Positions 51,072 through 56,741 of a DNA stretch of 56,741 nt are shown in pieces; position 1 is the first letter of the stretch; each line of letters begins with the position of its first letter. The notes below the pieces were generated by a model, which ran no database searches, was not told where the DNA came from, and saw nothing but the letters and a program-made list of their open reading frames with translations. Origin of the DNA: JALZAI01 sp038212215. GTDB lineage: Bacteria; Actinomycetota; Actinomycetes; Mycobacteriales; Jatrophihabitantaceae. The stretch covers positions 1 through 56,741 of the forward strand of contig JBBQUT010000032.1 in the NCBI GenBank assembly GCA_038212215.1, written 5' to 3'. The translations under genes and the position numbers were made by a program.

Positions 51072-52112
51072 TCAGGCCGAGCCGGTTGTGGTGAACTTGT
51101 CGAAGTAGACGCGCTTGCTCGAAGCGCCCAGGCTTGTGAGGACGTCCATGGCTGCCTCGACCATGGGCGGTGGTCCGCAGACATAACAGTCAGCGGCGGC
51201 GAGGTCACTCTCGTGGCGGCGCACCACGTCGGTGATCAACCCCACCTCGCCGTCCCAGCCGTCGTCGTCGGCCGGTTCGGACAGGGCCGGCACGAAATGA
51301 AAGTTGGGCAATGCCTCTTCCAGCGCGAGCAAATCCTTCTCGAAACAAAGGTCTCGGCGCCCGCGCGCGCCGTAATAGTAAGTAGCCCTGCGGGTGCTGC
51401 CGTTCTCGGCGAGCGATCGCAGCACCGAGAGGATCGGGGCCATTCCGGCGCCCCCACCGACGAAAACCAGATCCGAATCGCGGCCGTCGCGGAGCGTGAA
51501 GACCCCGTAGGGGCCGACGACGTCGAGACGGTCACCGACGGACAGGGAGGTGTCCAGGAAATGCGAGAACTTGCCGTCGGGGTAGCACTTGATCACAAAT
51601 TCGAGCAGGCCGCTCTGCTTGCTGGACGTGTTGGCCATCGAGAAGGAACGGGTGTCCTCGGTGCCCGGGATGGTGATGTCGACATATTGCCCGGGAAAGA
51701 ACGCGACGTCGTTCGGCTCGATGAGCTTCAGGACGAGATGGCGGATGTCGTGGGTGACCGCCTCGATGGATGCGACCTCGGCGACAAGCTCCAGGATGGG
51801 ATTGCCGGAGCGGATCATGTCCTCGTCGTAGTTGAGCAGCTCGATCGTGACGTCCTCGTACACATGCGCTCGGCACAGCAACGTGTAGCCCTCCTCCTTC
51901 TCGAAGTCGGGGAGCGCGAACGTCGAATACTTGTCCAGTTCGATATCTTCGCCGTCCAGCACGAAGGACTTGCAAGCCGCGCACTGTCCTTCCTTGCACC
52001 CGTGCATCAGCATGAGGCCCTGTTCGAAGGCCGCACGCAAAACCGTCTGGGACTCGTCGACCTCGATCGCGATACCCACCGGCTCGAATCGCACAGTGTG
52101 CTTGCTATCCAT
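51072..52112 (-). CDS. mimB: Monooxygenase reductase MimB/PrmB
   Basis: A 346-residue NADH-acceptor reductase. The N-terminal plant-type [2Fe-2S] domain has Cys39, Cys44, Cys47 and Cys80 (GCKEGQCAACKS, TLLCRAH). The FAD domain follows with TRSFSMANTS, then an NAD domain with VFVGGGAGMAPILSVLRSL and CYVCGPPPMVEAAMDVL. It passes electrons from NADH to the diiron centre. A GAAAGG box precedes ATG 52112. A strong hairpin separates it from the large-subunit gene. Confidence 0.96.
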   Translation of the reverse strand: MDSKHTVRFEPVGIAIEVDESQTVLRAAFEQGLMLMHGCKEGQCAACKSFVLDGEDIELDKYSTFALPDFEKEEGYTLLCRAHVYEDVTIELLNYDEDMIRSGNPILELVAEVASIEAVTHDIRHLVLKLIEPNDVAFFPGQYVDITIPGTEDTRSFSMANTSSKQSGLLEFVIKCYPDGKFSHFLDTSLSVGDRLDVVGPYGVFTLRDGRDSDLVFVGGGAGMAPILSVLRSLAENGSTRRATYYYGARGRRDLCFEKDLLALEEALPNFHFVPALSEPADDDGWDGEVGLITDVVRRHESDLAAADCYVCGPPPMVEAAMDVLTSLGASSKRVYFDKFTTTGSA

Positions 52113-52186
52113 AACGGCCTTTCGTCGGCGCCTCTACACTCCGGCATCTGTCAAGCGGTGCAACGAACAGAACACCCCTGCCGAGA

Positions 52187-52225
52187 GGCAGGGAGGCCCG
52201 ACAAGCTTCGTCGGGCCTCCCTGCC
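52187..52225 (-). terminator. Perfect 16-bp hairpin between mimA and mimB
   Basis: GGCAGGGAGGCCCGAC and its exact complement enclose a 7-nt loop, 17 nt after the mimA stop. With no U-tract and with the operon continuing, it is more likely a partial terminator or an mRNA-stabilising end than a full stop. It would raise mimA mRNA over the downstream genes. Confidence 0.7.
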
Positions 52226-52242
52226 GCGGGGTTGAAAGGCGA

Positions 52243-53895
52243 TCAGGCGCTGGTAGGGGCCGGTCTGCCTGCGGGACCTTGCTTGATGTAGTCGGCGTGG
52301 TACGCGTTCTGCTGCTCGGGTGTCATTTCGTTGAGCAACACGTTGGGGCTGAGCAGCGGCGGGCACCGACGCAGGTGATCCAGCGTCCACATCTTCTTCG
52401 GGTCGAGGTTCAGATGCGGCTGCGCCACGAGCGTCTTGCCGTCGTCACGCACGTAGCCCATCTCGGAGACGACGTCGGCCCAGTTCCAGCCGTGGTACAG
52501 CGTCTCCCACTCGCGCTTGCCGATGAGCTGACCCATGTTCGGCGTCTCGCGACCCTGGTACGTGGGCCGGAAGGCGACCGTGTCGGTCCAGCGGCAGGCC
52601 TCGTGGCAGTAGGTGCGCGTCTGCCCGTCGACCTCGGCCATGACCATGTCCTCGCGGACCAGGCAGGGCACCATGCAGGTCCAGCAGCGCGATGGGTACA
52701 CGTAGTTGACGTCCTCGAGTGCGATCGGGTTGTGCCCGTTCGCGACCGAGAGCCGAGCGTAGTTCTCCCACCACTCGCCGTACTTCGCGTACCAGCCCGG
52801 GTACTTGTACTCGAACCACTCGAAGTCCTTGTCCGTCATCGGGTCGATGCGCCAGTAGTTGGCGAGCCACCCAGTGGCGAAGAACTGCGCAACCTCGTGG
52901 ACGTAGCCCTTGTTCCAGATCTGGTTCCAGGCCTCCTCGATGAGGTCGTGCGGAATCACCAAGCCGTACTTCTCGAGCGGGACGAGGTAGCTGCGGTAGT
53001 AGTCGTCATAGATCCAGCGCCGCCACATTTCGGCGTAGCTCTCACGGTCCTTGCGGCGGTCTTTCGTGCCGTACTCGATGAAGGTGCCGATCGCCGCGTC
53101 GACGACCCGGTGGTTGTTCCACCATGCGTAGCGCAGATCGCGCTCGAGCAACTGGTGGTTGCCTTCGTCGGCCAGTGCCATGAGCAGGGTGGCGTAGCCG
53201 TTGCTGATGTGGCGCGACTCGTCGGACTGCACGGAGTGGAAGACCGTCGGCAGCAGGTAGTCGCCGTTTGCAGCAGCCTCGGCCGGCATCGCCACGAACA
53301 GCGTGTTCGTGAACGCGGTCTCCGCGACGATGGTGAGGTAGATGCTCGCTGCAGTGATGGCGTCACCGGTGATGAAGCCTTCGGCGAACTGCCGGCCGAT
53401 AGTGCCGCAGTAGTCGTTCTGGAAGTTGCGCAAACTGTTGTTGAACCCGGCCGGGTCGATGTAGTTGTTCATGTACAGCCGCTTCAGGTTCTGCTGGATC
53501 GTCGAGTGCCTGACCTCGTCGATCATCTGAATGGCTTGGCCGTTGTGAAGCTCCGGGTTGGGCACCGTGTTGAACAGCAGCGGCATCGCCCGTGCTGCGG
53601 AAATCTCCGGTAGCGGGATGATGCTGAGGAACAGCTTCTGCCATTCCAGCCAGCGCTCCTGCACCTGGCGGAACATGTTCCCCCGGATCGCGCCGTCGGA
53701 GGCGCCGTACACGCGGTGGTCTTTCTCCTCCTGCATCGGGAAGTAGGACCGCAACACTTGCTTGAGGGGATCCTTCTTCTGTGCCTTCTTGAAGGTGTAG
53801 TCGGTGCCGTACTGGGAAACCGGCGTGTGGTATAGGGGTTCCCATGCCAGTTCCTGGATCTTCTCGTGGGCTCTTGCCACGCTCTGACGACTCAT
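52243..53895 (-). CDS. mimA: Binuclear-iron monooxygenase hydroxylase large (alpha) subunit MimA/PrmA
   Basis: 550 residues. The active-site diiron ligands are all present: Glu97 (LPEISA), Glu127 and His130 (IDEVRHS), Glu192 (VAETAF), Glu226 and His229 (SDESRHI). A Cys-rich segment near residue 420 (RCWTCMVPCL, TYCHEACRW) is typical of the Mim/Prm subgroup. The enzyme hydroxylates small alkanes, ketones or phenol; sequence alone does not separate these. ATG 53895 follows AGGAG; the frame to 53982 lies in the promoter. An operator-like palindrome is 64 bp upstream. Confidence 0.95.
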   Translation of the reverse strand: MSRQSVARAHEKIQELAWEPLYHTPVSQYGTDYTFKKAQKKDPLKQVLRSYFPMQEEKDHRVYGASDGAIRGNMFRQVQERWLEWQKLFLSIIPLPEISAARAMPLLFNTVPNPELHNGQAIQMIDEVRHSTIQQNLKRLYMNNYIDPAGFNNSLRNFQNDYCGTIGRQFAEGFITGDAITAASIYLTIVAETAFTNTLFVAMPAEAAANGDYLLPTVFHSVQSDESRHISNGYATLLMALADEGNHQLLERDLRYAWWNNHRVVDAAIGTFIEYGTKDRRKDRESYAEMWRRWIYDDYYRSYLVPLEKYGLVIPHDLIEEAWNQIWNKGYVHEVAQFFATGWLANYWRIDPMTDKDFEWFEYKYPGWYAKYGEWWENYARLSVANGHNPIALEDVNYVYPSRCWTCMVPCLVREDMVMAEVDGQTRTYCHEACRWTDTVAFRPTYQGRETPNMGQLIGKREWETLYHGWNWADVVSEMGYVRDDGKTLVAQPHLNLDPKKMWTLDHLRRCPPLLSPNVLLNEMTPEQQNAYHADYIKQGPAGRPAPTSA

Positions 53896-53958
53896 CGTCA
53901 CGCTCCTCGTATCGGCTGGTGCGTCAGCGTTCATAAGACCGTTACATCGATACGATGC

Positions 53959-53977
53959 CGGTCTCAGAACGAGACAC
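53959..53977. promoter_or_regulatory. Candidate MimR-type operator upstream of mimA
   Basis: GTCTCA-GAA-CGAGACAC: a dyad of TCTC and GAGA half-sites that matches the perfect palindrome at 54328-54346 in 13 of its 16 non-spacer positions, with the same 3-nt centre. Its edge is 64 bp from the mimA start. Confidence 0.6.
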
Positions 53978-53998
53978 GTCACATGCGGGTCGGCACAG

Positions 53999-54256
53999 TT
54001 ACTCGGCCTCGAAAGCCGCTCGGATCTCGGCCAGATGGGCGTGCACGCCGCGCATGACCTCGCGGTTACCCTCAGGCGCCGGCGCTATGCCAAGGGCGCG
54101 AAGCAACGCTCGTGCCGGTTCGCCCGGATCGCCGGTTTCGCCAAGGACTGGGTGCAGTCCCTCGGCGGCGAGGTGGTGAAAAACCAGATTGACCACCGTC
54201 CACGGGTTATAGGTCTCTGGCTCGATGGCTTCTGCGCTGGATTGCGGCGTACTCAT
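53999..54256 (-). CDS. Small protein at the head of the monooxygenase cluster
   Basis: 85 residues, ATG 54256. It contains ETYNPWTVVNLVFHHLAAEG, PVLGETGDPGEPARALLRAL and VMRGVHAHLAEIRAAF, which read as a small helical protein. It lies between the activator gene and mimA on the mimA strand, with its own operator-like palindrome 72 bp upstream. I do not recognise a named family. Possible roles are hydroxylase assembly or control of the activator. Confidence 0.7.
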   Translation of the reverse strand: MSTPQSSAEAIEPETYNPWTVVNLVFHHLAAEGLHPVLGETGDPGEPARALLRALGIAPAPEGNREVMRGVHAHLAEIRAAFEAE

Positions 54257-54327
54257 GAGTGCACCTCGTTCGGCGTTGATGACTTTCGTCCGGCCCGTCA
54301 CCAATATGGCGGGACGGCCGCAAACCC

Positions 54328-54346
54328 GTGTCTCAATCTGAGACAC
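54328..54346. promoter_or_regulatory. Perfect 19-bp palindrome, candidate MimR operator
   Basis: GTGTCTCA-ATC-TGAGACAC, exact 8-bp arms with a 3-nt centre. It lies in the divergent region 72 bp from the 85-residue gene and 105 bp from the activator start, so it could serve both directions. Confidence 0.75.
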
Positions 54347-54450
54347 AGTCCGGCACTCGTGGGCTTAGGGTGGGTGCGTTCCACCGCGAGGGCAGTGCGC
54401 CTGCGCGACTCGGCATCAGGTGGCGGTCGCCGTGAAGGGAGACAGCGTTC

Positions 54451-56307
54451 TTGATTGCGAGACCGGCTGCGAGGCCAACGACTGGGATGGCGCCGAGCGT
54501 CAGCATTTCCTCCGGACCTGTTCCTGTGGACGCACGTGAGGTCGCGCAAGACCGGGTCAGTTTCCTGACCGCGAGCCTGTCTGAGCCAAAGCGCGTCCGC
54601 GCGGCAATCCTGGCGTCCTGGCGTCGCTCGCGAGAGCTGCGCGTCGCCGCTGACCGCATCGAGATGCCCTATCGCAACGACCCGAACACCGACACTCCGC
54701 TAGTCAGGAGCGCCGAGCCCGTGCTGCGGCGCCTCGGCGAGAAACTCGACGGGCAACCGGTCAGCATTGTTTTGACCGATCAGTCCGGACTCGTCCTCAG
54801 TCGCCGCACCGGGCTGGCCGACCTCGACCGGCATCTCGACCGCGTGCTACTGGCGCCCGGGTTCAGCTACGCCGAGCAGTTCGTCGGCACCAACGGGATC
54901 GGCACCGCGCTCGAGGCCGGCACCGGGACGCAAGTCTTCGGCCACGAGCACTACGCCGAGAACCTCGACAACCTCGCGTGTGCGGGCGTGCCCATCCGCG
55001 ACCCGACATCCGGTAGAACGGTGGGCGCAGTGGACCTCACATGCTGGCGCAAAGACGCCGATTCGTTACTGCTGGTGCTCGCCGAGACTGCCGCGGAGCA
55101 GATCAGGCATGGTCTCATCAACGATTCCGGCGGGCGGGAACTCGAGGTTTTCCGGGCCTACCGCCGCGCCTGCCGCCGGACCGCCGGCATCGTGTTCGCG
55201 ATGACCGGCGATTCGGTCATGGTCAACGACTATGCACGCTCGGTGCTCGACCCGGCAGATCAGGCCGCGCTACTGGCGCAGGCCGCCGAGGCGGCGCAGA
55301 CGCTCGGAGTGGGCCGGCGCCGGTCGGTGCTCGTCGGTCTGCCGACGGGCGCTGAAGCCCGCATGTACTGCCAGCAGGTGAGCGTTGACGAACGCTCCGC
55401 GGGTTTGGTGGTGCACGTCAAGCTGGGTGAGCCGGAGGCCCGCACCACGCACCGATCGGTGCAACCACGCATGCTGCTTCCCGGGCTGGTAGGCGAGTCT
55501 GCACTCTGGCAACGGGCCTGTGAGGAGGTCGAGGCCGCATTCCGACGGGGTGAATGGCTGGCCGTCGCGGGCGAGCCGGGCGTGGGCAAGCACGCGCTAT
55601 TGCGCGCGGTGCAGCTGCGGCAACGACCCTCACGCCGCTTCGCCGACTTCGACGCGGCCGACGCTGAAGCCGATCCGAACTGGCTCGACGACTTACGCCG
55701 TTCGCTCGCCGGCAGCGCCGACACGGTTGTTGTCCGCCACGCCGATCGGCTCGACCCCAAGCGGCTGCGGGCGCTGACTGCGGCCCTTGACGACTGCGGC
55801 CCTCGTCGACTCGATGGCTCGCTGTGGGCCGCGATCACGCTCAGCGAGGTTCGCCCGCGACCGCAATTGAACGCGCTGCTGCGGCGATTCCCGGTGACGG
55901 TCGACGTGCCGCCGCTACGGCTGCGCATGGACGATCTGCCCACTATGGTCTCGTTCTTCCTTGCCAAGGTCGCGAACGGATCCCAGATCTCGTGCTCGCC
56001 CGAGGCGATGCGGCTGTTGATGCGCTCGTCCTGGCCGGGCAACGTCGAACAGGTACGCGAGATGTTCGAAGAGGTCGCCCGGCACCGGCGGGTCGGCACC
56101 ATCGGACCGCAAGATCTGCCGCCGGAAACGCAGAGCATGAGTCGGCGCACTTTGAGCCCGCTCGAGTCGATGGAGCGCGACGCGATCGTGCGCAGTCTGA
56201 GCGACGCCCGCGGCAACAAGCTGGCTGCCGCCCGTGCGCTCGGAATGTCTCGGGCGACGATCTACCGAAAGATTCACGAGTACGGAATCGTCCCCGGCAC
56301 TACCTGA
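54451..56307 (+). CDS. mimR: AcoR/MimR-family transcriptional activator (GAF, AAA+-like, Fis-type HTH)
   Basis: 618 residues. An N-terminal AcoR-like GAF region (about 60-250) with RVRAAILASWRRSRELRV, FVGTNGIGTALEAG and FGHEHYAENL; an AAA+-like centre with Walker-A-like GEPGVGKHALL and VVVRHADRLD; a C-terminal Fis-type HTH with GNKLAAARALGMSRATIYRK. The GAFTGA sigma-54 contact loop is not visible, consistent with actinobacterial members that work without sigma-54. TTG 54451 follows AAGGGAG by 9 nt; ATG 54487 is an alternative. It is divergent from the monooxygenase genes and should activate them. Confidence 0.9.
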   Translation: MIARPAARPTTGMAPSVSISSGPVPVDAREVAQDRVSFLTASLSEPKRVRAAILASWRRSRELRVAADRIEMPYRNDPNTDTPLVRSAEPVLRRLGEKLDGQPVSIVLTDQSGLVLSRRTGLADLDRHLDRVLLAPGFSYAEQFVGTNGIGTALEAGTGTQVFGHEHYAENLDNLACAGVPIRDPTSGRTVGAVDLTCWRKDADSLLLVLAETAAEQIRHGLINDSGGRELEVFRAYRRACRRTAGIVFAMTGDSVMVNDYARSVLDPADQAALLAQAAEAAQTLGVGRRRSVLVGLPTGAEARMYCQQVSVDERSAGLVVHVKLGEPEARTTHRSVQPRMLLPGLVGESALWQRACEEVEAAFRRGEWLAVAGEPGVGKHALLRAVQLRQRPSRRFADFDAADAEADPNWLDDLRRSLAGSADTVVVRHADRLDPKRLRALTAALDDCGPRRLDGSLWAAITLSEVRPRPQLNALLRRFPVTVDVPPLRLRMDDLPTMVSFFLAKVANGSQISCSPEAMRLLMRSSWPGNVEQVREMFEEVARHRRVGTIGPQDLPPETQSMSRRTLSPLESMERDAIVRSLSDARGNKLAAARALGMSRATIYRKIHEYGIVPGTT

Positions 56308-56422
56308 GTCGGCGTGCGTGTTGTCAGCGTGTACTGGAGCTGTGTCCGACCTCAATAAGAAGGCAGATCGGCGCTCGCCCCGCGATGGCCAGATCGATGC
56401 TTGGGTCCGGTATGCCGACGGT

Positions 56423-56741
56423 CTATAGGTGTCGGGTGTTCAACCGTGGGGTGCGTGACGGGTCGATCCATGCTGGTGGCACCCAGTGGGGTCGGCCGTT
56501 GGTCATGATGCAGTGCCAGTCGTGTTGTTGGAAGTGGCGGTGGTGGTGTCCGCAGAGCAGGGTGCCGTTATCGATGCTGGTGCGGGCGCTGTGGCGGTGG
56601 TCGGTGATGTGGTGGGTTTGGCACCAGGCTGGTGGGGCGTCGCAGCCGGGAAAGCTGCAGCCGAGGTCTCGGGCGATGAGCGCGAGGCGTTGTTGTTCGG
56701 TGAAGATGCGTTGGGTGCTGGAGTAGGCGGTGATTGCTTTC
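56423..56741 (-). CDS. DUF222/HNH endonuclease-domain protein, C-terminal part
   Basis: A frame entering from the right edge with its stop at 56423-56425; 105 residues are visible. FTEQQRLALIARDLGCSFPG then APPAWCQTHHITDH, SIDNGTLLCGHHHRHF and HWVPPAWIDPSRTPRLN give the complete HNH nuclease motif with its Cys pairs, as in the abundant actinobacterial DUF222-HNH proteins. Members are often repeated in a genome and may be selfish or defence elements. The N-terminal DUF222 part lies beyond the window. Confidence 0.88.
   Translation of the reverse strand, partial: KAITAYSSTQRIFTEQQRLALIARDLGCSFPGCDAPPAWCQTHHITDHRHSARTSIDNGTLLCGHHHRHFQQHDWHCIMTNGRPHWVPPAWIDPSRTPRLNTRHL

Noticed and set aside
50148..53613. 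Long plus-strand frames (695 and 560 residues) opposite mimA, mimB and mimC
   Set aside because: The minus-strand frames encode the monooxygenase subunits with every active-site residue; the plus frames show only low-complexity Val/Arg/Asp composition.
53896..54450. Sigma-54 type promoter upstream of mimA
   Set aside because: The activator lacks a visible GAFTGA loop, actinobacteria generally lack sigma-54, and no GG-N10-GC element stands out above the GC background.

Overview
The window is high-GC chromosomal DNA from an actinobacterium. Supporting signs are an Lsr2 nucleoid protein, two F420-type oxidoreductases, a PucR-family regulator, a SpoIIE/STAS phosphoswitch pair, a DUF222-type HNH protein cut by the right edge, and several genes that look leaderless (a TANNNT box 6-8 nt before the start codon). 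These fit Mycobacteriales or a near relative. The genus cannot be fixed from sequence alone.

Layout. 1-1162: a tandem repeat and an F420-type oxidoreductase. 1279-5752: a small island with a serine recombinase, an HTH-like protein and two proteins sharing a PGE-containing repeat, flanked by two decayed direct copies of one membrane-protein gene. 5913-11019: housekeeping genes (F420 enzyme, amidase, TrhA-like membrane protein, STAS protein, GAF-SpoIIE phosphatase, DUF2945). 11130-15100: a tight operon of hydroxyacid-oxoacid transhydrogenase-like dehydrogenase, class III CoA-transferase and aldehyde dehydrogenase, possibly for 4-hydroxybutyrate-type substrates. 15492-17776: lsr2 and a GGDEF-EAL gene broken by three frameshifts and a nonsense codon. 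17773-22018: antiporter, methyltransferase, and a decaying inositol cluster (iolC, iolB, iolE remnant) whose 5' end runs into a dispersed repeat.

22054-38309 is the most unusual region. One strand encodes a 1825-residue secreted parallel beta-helix protein, then three different two-domain multicopper-oxidase-like (cupredoxin) proteins, then a membrane-anchored protein and a CopC-CopD copper protein. The copper ligands are divided between the cupredoxin proteins: the first has the HWHG and HCH motifs, the second has HPHG and a Cys/His-rich C-terminus, and the third has almost none but carries Ig-like repeats. This suggests a heteromeric secreted oxidase. The second gene has an in-frame UGA 90 codons before its natural end. 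Tandem CTGTCAT repeats precede the cluster.

38321-41522: glycerate kinase and terD/terB/terC stress genes. 41673-56307: a complete Mim/Prm-type binuclear-iron monooxygenase cluster (hydroxylase large subunit, reductase, hydroxylase small subunit, coupling protein, amidohydrolase, MIP18-like protein, alcohol dehydrogenase, GroEL paralogue). It continues through an NRAMP metal transporter, an unknown protein and a PucR regulator. An AcoR/MimR-type activator is divergent, and matching TGTCTCA-N3-TGAGACA-type palindromes lie upstream of both Mim transcription units. Together these genes would hydroxylate a small hydrocarbon, ketone or phenol, oxidise the product, and supply folding help and metal.
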